This document shows positions 1 through 7,220 of a stretch of 34,808 bases of DNA, in pieces. Where the stretch lies: the NCBI RefSeq assembly GCF_016652235.1, contig NZ_JAEPKU010000040.1, forward strand, positions 1-34,808. The letters run 5' to 3'. The notes under the pieces were generated by a model. The model did not search any database, was not told where the DNA came from, and saw only the letters and a program-made list of their open reading frames with translations. Origin of the DNA: Dysgonomonas sp. Marseille-P4677. Its GTDB lineage: Bacteria > Bacteroidota > Bacteroidia > Bacteroidales > Dysgonomonadaceae. Numbering within the stretch: position 1 is the first letter of the stretch; each line of letters opens with the position of its first letter. The position numbers and the translations under genes were made by a program.

Positions 1-1
1 A

Positions 2-619
2 GAAAACATTGTAGGAAAACGTCAAAGCAACCCTTCATTTGATATTACCAACAAAATAATAAACTCTATTGAGCACATAAATATAGAATGGTTAATGACA
101 GGTAATGGCAACATGCTATCAACTGCTACTACACATATTCTCGAAGAAAAAAATGATACAATAAAAGAAAATATTGTTCAATTGGGAAATTCATGCCCCT
201 ACACCACCAAACCATTTATTCATACTACATTCCCTATTGCTGACAGTTTCAGCAAAGCAATTGAAGCCGGAAATTATATCGAAATACCAATTCCATTTAT
301 TAGTGATTACGATTTTACACTTCGTGCTCATGGAGATAGCATGATCAAAGAAGAAAATCCTCAAAAGAGTATAGAAGATCAGGATATAGTAGTATGCCGT
401 TTTTGGAAGAACCGCTCTTATATTCGCTGGGGAGAAGTTTATGTTCTTTCCACCGCTGAAGGATATATCATAAAAAAGATAATGCCATCTGAGAAAGATG
501 GATGTATCAAATGTGTTTCTTTCAATAAGAAAAACGGTTATGATCCATATGACCTTCCCCTATCTGAAATATTTGATTGGGCTATAGTAGTAGGTTCAAT
601 AAGAATTTCCATGTGGTAA
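2..619 (+). CDS. S24/LexA-like phage-type repressor, 5'-truncated by window edge
   Basis: The reading frame is open from base 2, so the first internal ATG (95) is not the start. The 31 codons before it continue the domain (GKRQSNPSFDI, then INIEWLMTGNGNML), the usual end of an XRE-type helix-turn-helix in Bacteroidota repressors. Most of the DNA-binding domain therefore lies left of the window. The C-terminal half is a LexA/S24 peptidase fold: the AHGDSM motif carries the likely serine nucleophile, and the lysine general base is probably in YIIKKI. Known family members cleave themselves or act as phage, stress or plasmid-type repressors. No phage or integrase gene is visible here, so a stand-alone regulator is equally possible. 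It is tail-to-tail with tRNA-Asn and shares its terminator. The fold is confident; the target genes are unknown. Confidence 0.85.
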   Translation, partial: ENIVGKRQSNPSFDITNKIINSIEHINIEWLMTGNGNMLSTATTHILEEKNDTIKENIVQLGNSCPYTTKPFIHTTFPIADSFSKAIEAGNYIEIPIPFISDYDFTLRAHGDSMIKEENPQKSIEDQDIVVCRFWKNRSYIRWGEVYVLSTAEGYIIKKIMPSEKDGCIKCVSFNKKNGYDPYDLPLSEIFDWAIVVGSIRISMW

Positions 620-638
620 GATAAAGTACTAAAATAAA

Positions 639-665
639 AAAAGCCTAAGAAAAACTTAGGCTTTT
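639..665. terminator. Bidirectional intrinsic terminator between the S24 repressor and tRNA-Asn
   Basis: AGCCTAAG and CTTAGGCT form a stem around a five-A loop. T bases follow on the plus strand and an A-tract (632-642) precedes it, giving a U-tract on either strand. It can end the repressor transcript rightward and the tRNA transcript leftward. Confidence 0.8.
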
Positions 666-666
666 G

Positions 667-740
667 CTCTTCCTCTTGGACTTGAACCAAGGACCCTCTG
701 ATTAACAGTCAGATGCTCTAACCAACTGAGCTAAGGAAGA
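667..740 (-). tRNA. tRNA-Asn (GTT), copy 1
   Basis: Read on the minus strand this is a complete 74-nt cloverleaf. The acceptor arms TCTTCCT and AGGAAGA pair, the discriminator is G, the anticodon loop CTGTTAA sits between TCTGA and TCAGA, and the T stem is CTTGG/CCAAG around TTCAAGT. The anticodon GTT reads Asn. CCA is not encoded. A second copy lies at 22268-22341 in the same orientation and differs only at one D-loop base (724 here, 22325 there). Confidence 0.97.
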
Positions 741-756
741 ATGATTAATTCGGGTG

Positions 757-787
757 CAAAGTTAATAATCTTTTCCAGACAGACAAA
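757..787 (-). promoter_or_regulatory. Promoter of tRNA-Asn copy 1
   Basis: On the minus strand there is TTTG (784-787), 19 bp, then TAACTTTG (757-764), an exact match to the Bacteroidota primary sigma consensus TTTG-N19/20-TAnnTTTG. The box lies 16 bp upstream of the mature tRNA 5' end. The rest of the gap up to 972 holds nothing else I can support. Confidence 0.75.
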
Positions 788-972
788 GAAAAACATCACT
801 ATTTTATCATTTTTCTCTGAAACAAAAGGATATTTTGAAATAAAAAATCAATACATATTTGCTTATAAGAACTGTTCATTTTTACAGATACAATTAAGAA
901 ACAAATACTTACAAAACAAGTATATCTCCTCTATATCTAAATAATAAAGTTGGAAAAATAAAGATTTAGCTA

Positions 973-1788
973 TCAAAGATTAAATAATAAATATTCATCT
1001 ACTACAAAAGAAGAAGTAATTGCAGTGATGGTATCTTCAGGAGCTATCATTAAAGATGTCGACAGAACTTCTGCATCTACGGCATTGGAAGCCTTCACAG
1101 AGACAATTTTCCTTACTTCACTATAAACACCTGTATGTGGATCTAAGATATGTTTTGTATGGCTAGGCATATTACCGGAAGTTGACAATGTACTATCTTT
1201 TAGCTCAACTACACCAAGTGTATTTTGCGGATTATACGGATCCTCTATCCCTATAGGCCAGCTATCACCAAAGGGATGAGAACCCAGTGCTAACACCGAA
1301 CTATTTCCAAAATTAATCAATGCACAATTAATCTTATTCAACAACAAAATATTCCGTATTCTCTCCAATGCATAGCCTTTCCCAAAGGCCCCTAAATCGA
1401 GTTGAATCCCCTCATCCTGAAAAAAAACAGTTTGTTTTACACTATCTAGAGAGACTTTAGTATAATTACTTAAACTTATATCAAAATAGCCTAAAGTCAT
1501 GCTATGATATCGTTTGCAATCAATAAATACAGACCATAGCTCGTCACTTACAAAAAGAGGGGAATGAGCCGCTTGTTTATTAATAGTATATAATTCACTA
1601 TTTTCATCAAATTTATTGAACAACTTGGACAGCCGAGAAACTTCAGCTTCAATATCCAGCCAACATTGCATTGATACATTCTTATTCGGATTCACAATCA
1701 ATGCATCTAATCTAGTTCCCATTATCTGCGTTAAAACTCCATGGAACAAATTTGAGGACTCATAATAGTCTGTATAAGAATTTGACAT
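973..1788 (-). CDS. ApbE-family FAD:protein FMN transferase-like protein
   Basis: ApbE proteins move FMN from FAD onto a Thr/Ser of redox proteins, using Mg2+. Family blocks are visible in order: MGT (23-25), a helix with RLSKLFNKFDENSEL, GYFDIS, LDLGAFGKGYALE, LINFGNSSVLALG, a histidine-containing SHTKHILDPHTG, and NAVDAEVLSTSL, where the Asp and Ser/Thr usually hold the metal. At 271 residues it is shorter than the usual 300-350. It lacks the lipoprotein signal found on exported ApbE, so as drawn it would act in the cytoplasm. The glycine pair normally found in the GGN/GGD-type motif is reduced to GNS. It lies 186 bp downstream of SusD on the same strand and may be a separate unit. Confident of family, unsure of activity and partner. 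Confidence 0.82.
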   Translation of the reverse strand: MSNSYTDYYESSNLFHGVLTQIMGTRLDALIVNPNKNVSMQCWLDIEAEVSRLSKLFNKFDENSELYTINKQAAHSPLFVSDELWSVFIDCKRYHSMTLGYFDISLSNYTKVSLDSVKQTVFFQDEGIQLDLGAFGKGYALERIRNILLLNKINCALINFGNSSVLALGSHPFGDSWPIGIEDPYNPQNTLGVVELKDSTLSTSGNMPSHTKHILDPHTGVYSEVRKIVSVKASNAVDAEVLSTSLMIAPEDTITAITSSFVVDEYLLFNL

Positions 1789-1807
1789 ATTTAATAATCT
1801 TATGAAA

Positions 1808-1815
1808 CAAAAATA
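1808..1815 (-). promoter_or_regulatory. Possible -7 box of the ApbE-like gene
   Basis: TATTTTTG on the minus strand matches TAnnTTTG and sits 19 bp before the start codon. No good TTTG box stands 19-20 bp upstream. In DNA this AT-rich such 8-mers occur by chance several times across the non-coding bases, so this is only a candidate. Confidence 0.28.
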
Positions 1816-1974
1816 CTGATAACTTCTAACTTTAAAGTCGTCGATTTATTAAAACTTCAAAAAGAAGAAATGAAAGAGAAAATGTGATTATAATCTATCA
1901 TTTCCCCCTTCATTACTTCCCACCTACCTTATTCAGGCATCCTAATCATGATAATTAAACACGTCGCTCATATA

Positions 1975-3582
1975 TTAATTCCATCCGGGATTTTGTATAA
2001 GATTTGGATTCAAATCCATTTCGGCCTGTGGTATCGGCCACAGATAATAATGATCCGGGAATCCTCTTTGGCGAATCTTAACTCCGGTAAATTCGGTCAT
2101 CCACACGCCATCTACTACTTTTTTAGCAATTTTCCATCTACGAATATCTGAATACCTCTGCCCTTCGCCGCAAAGTTCCACCATTCTTTCATGATAAATC
2201 TTTTCACGCATCTGATCCTTACTCAAGCCCGAAGGAAGACCTGGCATCCCCACTCTGGCTCTGACACCATCTACTGCATCGTAAACAGACTTATCCGGAG
2301 CTGAAAGAGCCTCATTTTGAGCTTCGGCATACATCAACATCACATCGGCCAAACGGATAAGAGGAAAGTTCTGAGGCATATTGGAAGCCAACGAGTATGC
2401 AGACCCTGTCTCAACAAATTTTCGCCAAGCATAACTTCCATTTTCCCATACCGGTACATATGTATTTGGAGTAACCTTATCTACAGGAAATCTGTAAAGC
2501 AACGACACACCTGTTTTTCCGACGAATTCGGACCAAGGCACTATAATTCCTGCATGTAAGCGAGGATCTCTGTTTTCAAATAATTTTCTGACAGAAGCAT
2601 CATCGTTCCAATCTGTTACACGATTAGGATTGAATGTCTCTCCATTTGCATTTTTGTAATTATTAAAATCAAAAGGTGTTCCATCTATCATTTCATATGA
2701 GTTAACCAGTTCAGGTGTAGGGCGAGTTCGCTGCGAACCTTTCGTTATCCCCGATTGATTGCCATAATTAAGATCCGTAGCTATACCATGACCAGATTCG
2801 GCAACGTATTGAACATCAAAGATTACTTCGCTGTTATTATTTCCCGCCACTCTAAACAAAGTATGATAATCGTTAAGAAGTTTTCTGTCGCTTTTTTCCA
2901 TTATTTCCTTAAAGTCTGCAGCAGCTTTATCATATTGTTTTGCCCACAAATGAGCTTTACCTCTCATTGCTAAAGCTGCCCATTTAGTAGCACGTCCTTT
3001 ATCTACTTGGCTGTAACTTTCGGGTAAAAGAGAAATAGCATCTGTCAGATCCTGTATAATGAACTTATAAACCTCATCTTCTGTATTACGGGCCTTATAC
3101 CCTTCATCAATATTCATTGGGTAATCATATATAGGAACACCTCCGAAATAGTCCCATAGCTTGAAATAGAAATACCCTCTAAAAAATTTTGCTTCGCCCA
3201 GACAACGATTTTTCATTGTCGCATCCATCGATATATTCGGAATGTATTTTAAAGCTGTATTTGCTCTGTAAATACCTTTATAGAATATACCCCAGGAAGT
3301 AGAATAGATTCCGGCATTTGTCGGATTCACACCAGTAGTCAAACCTGTAGCCCACGACTGATAGGCAATATCTGTAAAATCATCCATCATACCATATATC
3401 ACTATACTATTGACAAACTCACGGTTAGCATGATATAGTGGATTTATACCCTGTATCGCATCTTCCTGTGATTTCCAGTAATCTCCTTCTGACAACCCTA
3501 CTAATGAATTTCTGTCAAGAAAATCGCTACAAGAAGATAGAAGACATACAGAGAGTAAGATTAATATTATTTTGTTTTTCAT
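1975..3582 (-). CDS. SusD/RagB-family outer-membrane glycan-binding lipoprotein
   Basis: The start at 3582 is preferred over the upstream ATG at 3624. It gives 535 residues, begins a proper lipoprotein signal (MKNKIILILLSVCLLSSC, lipidated Cys18), has AAAGAG just upstream, and leaves an 11-bp gap after SusC instead of a long overlap. SusD proteins sit on the cell surface as a lid over the SusC channel and bind oligosaccharide. Typical features are SCSDFLDR after the lipobox, the TPR-like region with EAKFFRGYFYFKLWDYFGG and AKQYDKAAADFKEI, and the C-terminal block with FPLIRLADVMLMYAEAQNE, RVGMPGL and the closing YYLWPIPQAEMDLNPNLIQN. It is co-transcribed with the SusC gene. The ligand cannot be read from sequence. 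Confidence 0.95.
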   Translation of the reverse strand: MKNKIILILLSVCLLSSCSDFLDRNSLVGLSEGDYWKSQEDAIQGINPLYHANREFVNSIVIYGMMDDFTDIAYQSWATGLTTGVNPTNAGIYSTSWGIFYKGIYRANTALKYIPNISMDATMKNRCLGEAKFFRGYFYFKLWDYFGGVPIYDYPMNIDEGYKARNTEDEVYKFIIQDLTDAISLLPESYSQVDKGRATKWAALAMRGKAHLWAKQYDKAAADFKEIMEKSDRKLLNDYHTLFRVAGNNNSEVIFDVQYVAESGHGIATDLNYGNQSGITKGSQRTRPTPELVNSYEMIDGTPFDFNNYKNANGETFNPNRVTDWNDDASVRKLFENRDPRLHAGIIVPWSEFVGKTGVSLLYRFPVDKVTPNTYVPVWENGSYAWRKFVETGSAYSLASNMPQNFPLIRLADVMLMYAEAQNEALSAPDKSVYDAVDGVRARVGMPGLPSGLSKDQMREKIYHERMVELCGEGQRYSDIRRWKIAKKVVDGVWMTEFTGVKIRQRGFPDHYYLWPIPQAEMDLNPNLIQNPGWN

Positions 3583-3593
3583 GTCTCTTTTAT

Positions 3594-6500
3594 TTAAAAT
3601 GTTACATTTAAACCAATAACCCATTGCTTCATCAAAGGATACGCCATGCTAGAATTTTCAGGATTATAACCATCGAAGCTCGTGAACGTGAAATAATTTT
3701 CAAGGTTTGTATATACTCTCAATCTTTCAACCATAAACTTAGAACTTAACTTTTTAGGCAAAGTATATCCCATCTGTATCGACTTTATTCTAAAGTAAGA
3801 TGTATTGTATAACCAATAATCACTATTTGCTGTATTAAGCGCTGATCCCGATGTAAGTAGACGTGGATATTCGGTAGACTTATTTTCCGGAGTCCATCGA
3901 TTTAAAACTTCTGCCCTTTGAAGAAAGCCTTCATTTATATTGAATGTATTAAATCCGTCATTACCCCAATATCCTCTGGCACCACTGACTCCTTGCCCAA
4001 CTATATTAAGATCGATACCTTTATATGCTGCGCTAAGATTAATTCCATAAGTCATTTTAGGTAATGAAGAATAATCTTTGATTACGCGGTCGTCAAGATC
4101 GAAAGTTTTATTTCCGTCCGTATCCTTATAAAGCATATCTCCGGGCTTAGGTGTGCCCCCTATGCTGGTTCCAAACTTGTAACCATCGGCGATTAACTGA
4201 TCTATTTCGGCCTGATCTTGTATGATTCGATCAAACTCGAGTACATAGAAACTCTGATAAGGCTTGCCCTCTTGTGTTATAGTAGCTCCGCTGATTGATT
4301 TATCTCCATTATATTTTGTTACTTCATTGCTGATTGTTGATAAATTTCCACTAACACTATAAGTGAAATCTTTGCCTACATTTCCATGATAAGTAAGTTG
4401 GAATTCCATACCTTTATTTGACATCTCAGCTATATTTTGCCAAGGTGGAGTAAAATTTCCAAATACCAGTGGAATTGGAATTGTTGTTAATAAATCAGTT
4501 GTATTTTTGTTATAATACTCGGCACTAAATGATAATCTGTTCTTCAATAGCACCAAATCCAATCCAATATTAGTCATAGTGGTAGTTTCCCATTTAATCT
4601 TGCTATTAGCTAGTTCTTTCGGAGCTACACCTTGCTGAAGTTGGCCTCCAAAAGGATAAAGAAGAGAACCGTATACCACTTGGTAGCCATAATCACCAAT
4701 CCTGTTATTTCCCAGTTTACCCCATGAACCTCTTATCTTCACGTCGTCGAAAATATTCTTTAACGGTTGAGCAAATGATTCTTCTGTCAATCTCCATCCT
4801 CCTGAGAATGAAGGAAAGAACCCCCATCTATTATCTTTGTGGAATCTCGAAGATCCATCATAACGGGCATTAACCTCCACTAAATATTTGCCTTTATAAT
4901 CGTAATTGATACGTCCAAAATATGACCTGAGAGCATCATCAGTTCCGGATCCTGTAATAGCCTCATTCTCAACACCAGCATCCATAATATAGATAGCATC
5001 ATCTCCTAGTATATCACCTTTTCTCGCATCAAACTTATCCATGCGATTGTATTGCTGATCGAAACCAAGCATTACTGCGAAATTGTGTTCTTTATTCAAA
5101 GAATAATTGAAACGTAAGAGTGAATTCAATACAGTTGTATAATCTCTACGTGTACCATTGAAAAGCTTATCTATATTAGAACTAGCCTGATATTCATAGC
5201 CCGTTTGGAAATTCCATAACGAGTATGGCCTTGTATATTCCCAGTTATTTCTGTTATCATAATTGAATCCAAAACTATTTTCCCACTCCAGATACTTCAA
5301 AAATTTAACTTTTGTATAAGCCTTCAATCCCAGTTTCTGTCTTTCATAGTTACCTCTTATATTATCAATATATGCTCTGGGATTTCCTACACGTGGAAAG
5401 TTTTCAAACATTGTACCTCCATAACGTCCGTCCTCATATTGAGGAATAACTCCCGGTGTAGTATTTCTGATATTATCATAAAAGCTAGTTACATTAATGG
5501 GATCCCTATCGGACCAAGAGCCATAAACATTTCCTCCCATATCAAGCCAATTGGTTACTTTCGAATCAACATTGATACGGAAAGTGTATTTCTTATAACC
5601 TGAATTATCTATGATACCTTTATTATCAAGATAGCCGAGAGACATTGAAAAATTCGTATTTTTGCCACCACCTCTTACTGTCAGATTATGTTCTGTCATT
5701 ACCGATGTGTTAAGCATCTCATCATACCAATCGGTACTCGGATAAAGAGGATTGCCTGCCGCAGATTCAGTTCTCCATTGTTCAATCAGACTAACCGGGT
5801 ATTTTTCACGGCCTTCCGATTCATTGACCAACTCCATATGAGTTGCCATATCATTTATAAAGTCAACTTTTTTTGCTGCCTTTTGCCAACCTACATACCC
5901 ACTGTAAGTAACGTTGACCTTACCTTCATTTCCTCTTTTGGTAGTGACTAATATTACTCCATTGGCTGCTCTGGAACCATAAATAGCTGAAGATGCTGCA
6001 TCTTTTAGAACGGATACACTTTCTACATCGTTCGGATTCACATCATTCAATGCCCCCGGCACACCATCAATAATAACCAATGGCGAAGCATCGTTCATCG
6101 TACCTCTACCTCTCACCAGAATATTAACATCTTCTGCACCGGGTGTTCCCGATAACTGGGAGATATTCAATCCTGCACTCAATCCTGTCAGCGCAGAAGA
6201 TAGATTCATCGTAGGACGACTCGATAAAGCTTCATCGAACTTAACTGCCGATACGGCACCGGTAAGATTCTGCTTTTTCATTGTCCCGTAACCGACAACA
6301 ATAACATCATCCATTATATGAGAATCCTCTACTAATTCAATATCGTAATCATTTTTTGAATCGATAGTAACTTCTTTAGTATGATACCCGATATATGTGA
6401 CAACTATCACAGAACCGGGATTTACTGTTAAAGAAAATTTACCATCAATATCCGTCATCGTCGCATTTGTCGTCCCTTTTATAGTAACGCTTGCTCCTAC

Positions 6501-6692
6501 CAGAGGCTCTCCAGCCCCATCTTTAACACTACCTTGTATTTTTTTCTGCTGTGTCGGAACTGATGCAAGGACTCCGATCTCGCTGCCTTTTGCTACCTCA
6601 GGATGAGTGTATGCATATACATCAATATTCGATAGCATCAACATTACAGAGCAAATAAATGCCCATAAAATAAGCTTCTCGCAGTTTTTCAT
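3594..6692 (-). CDS. SusC/RagA-family TonB-dependent outer-membrane transporter
   Basis: It imports oligosaccharides through the outer membrane using TonB energy, capped by the SusD partner encoded next. At 1032 residues it has full family length. In order: signal peptide (about 1-28), carboxypeptidase-regulatory-like beta domain (about 50-125, GSVKDGAGEPLVGASVTIKG), the TonB-box region DDVIVVGYGTMKKQ, the SusC signature region with plug (LVIIDGVPG, VLKDAASSAIYGSRAANGVI), then a 22-strand-type barrel ending WVIGLNVTF with the C-terminal Phe that barrel assembly needs. No N-terminal anti-sigma-interacting (STN) extension is seen, so it is more likely a plain nutrient importer controlled by the nearby XylR-like protein. 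A 528-bp gap separates it from the lyase gene upstream and contains a 14-bp inverted repeat. Confidence 0.97.
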   Translation of the reverse strand: MKNCEKLILWAFICSVMLMLSNIDVYAYTHPEVAKGSEIGVLASVPTQQKKIQGSVKDGAGEPLVGASVTIKGTTNATMTDIDGKFSLTVNPGSVIVVTYIGYHTKEVTIDSKNDYDIELVEDSHIMDDVIVVGYGTMKKQNLTGAVSAVKFDEALSSRPTMNLSSALTGLSAGLNISQLSGTPGAEDVNILVRGRGTMNDASPLVIIDGVPGALNDVNPNDVESVSVLKDAASSAIYGSRAANGVILVTTKRGNEGKVNVTYSGYVGWQKAAKKVDFINDMATHMELVNESEGREKYPVSLIEQWRTESAAGNPLYPSTDWYDEMLNTSVMTEHNLTVRGGGKNTNFSMSLGYLDNKGIIDNSGYKKYTFRINVDSKVTNWLDMGGNVYGSWSDRDPINVTSFYDNIRNTTPGVIPQYEDGRYGGTMFENFPRVGNPRAYIDNIRGNYERQKLGLKAYTKVKFLKYLEWENSFGFNYDNRNNWEYTRPYSLWNFQTGYEYQASSNIDKLFNGTRRDYTTVLNSLLRFNYSLNKEHNFAVMLGFDQQYNRMDKFDARKGDILGDDAIYIMDAGVENEAITGSGTDDALRSYFGRINYDYKGKYLVEVNARYDGSSRFHKDNRWGFFPSFSGGWRLTEESFAQPLKNIFDDVKIRGSWGKLGNNRIGDYGYQVVYGSLLYPFGGQLQQGVAPKELANSKIKWETTTMTNIGLDLVLLKNRLSFSAEYYNKNTTDLLTTIPIPLVFGNFTPPWQNIAEMSNKGMEFQLTYHGNVGKDFTYSVSGNLSTISNEVTKYNGDKSISGATITQEGKPYQSFYVLEFDRIIQDQAEIDQLIADGYKFGTSIGGTPKPGDMLYKDTDGNKTFDLDDRVIKDYSSLPKMTYGINLSAAYKGIDLNIVGQGVSGARGYWGNDGFNTFNINEGFLQRAEVLNRWTPENKSTEYPRLLTSGSALNTANSDYWLYNTSYFRIKSIQMGYTLPKKLSSKFMVERLRVYTNLENYFTFTSFDGYNPENSSMAYPLMKQWVIGLNVTF

Positions 6693-7220
6693 TTTATTAG
6701 ATTTTATAATTACACGTTAGATTTTAAGACTTTAATGATGTTTTACAATAATTATATATTGTCCTACTTACCTAGCTAATCACATTTCAAATATGATTTT
6801 ACAATCCTTCATCTATTTTAATCACCTTTGTTATATTCTATCCATAATATTAGAATTTATAGTATTATCCGATAAATAAGATTAATAAATAATATTAATG
6901 TGAGCTGACAAATCCTTAATGGTAACACTTTTATATTATGCCTTTAATGCTCACATTAATATCGAACTGCACATCTATGAATACCATAACTCAAAGATTC
7001 TAAACTAAATACACCTCTTCTTATGCTCTATAAACAAAAATATCTATTTATATACCTATTCAGGGATACATTCAAGCTAAAGAATCCTCATTTTACGTCA
7101 TTCTGATTTAATCTGGATCTTTTAATAAAACATTAGGTAAGAGGTATATTAGTAGCTAAGATTCAAAACCACACCAGATTCAGATCATATAATATTATAT
7201 TAAGCGATACACAAACTAAA
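6693..7220. other. 528-bp non-coding gap upstream of SusC
   Basis: No gene is visible. The gap holds a long inverted repeat (6892-6962, listed separately). An exact TAnnTTTG octamer occurs on the minus strand (TATTTTTG, 7035-7042) without a TTTG partner at the right distance, and a near match CATATTTG occurs at 6788-6795. I see no convincing terminator after the lyase gene, so SusCD could be fed by read-through, by its own promoter, or both. Confidence 0.6.
6892..6962. repeat. 14-bp perfect inverted repeat in the SusC upstream region
   Basis: ATATTAATGTGAGC (6892-6905) and its exact reverse complement (6949-6962) are separated by 43 bp, about 230 bp before the SusC start. The arm-to-arm centre distance is 57 bp. 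The spacer is too long and AT-rich for a normal terminator. Two half-sites for a dimeric or looping regulator is the likelier reading; the XylR-like protein at 17573 is a possible partner, but this is inference. Confidence 0.5.

Noticed and set aside
2-740. Prophage or integrative element at the left tRNA-Asn
   Set aside because: Only a partial S24 repressor is present; no integrase, structural or recombination gene is visible, so a prophage call is not supported within the window.
741-944. 67-codon plus-strand reading frame after tRNA-Asn copy 1
   Set aside because: It overlaps the exact promoter of the tRNA, its product is low-complexity Lys/Ile/Asn-rich with no domain, and no start signal is seen.
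7035-7042. TATTTTTG on the minus strand as the SusC promoter
   Set aside because: There is no TTTG at 19-20 bp and the leader would be over 330 nt; such octamers are expected by chance in this AT-rich gap.
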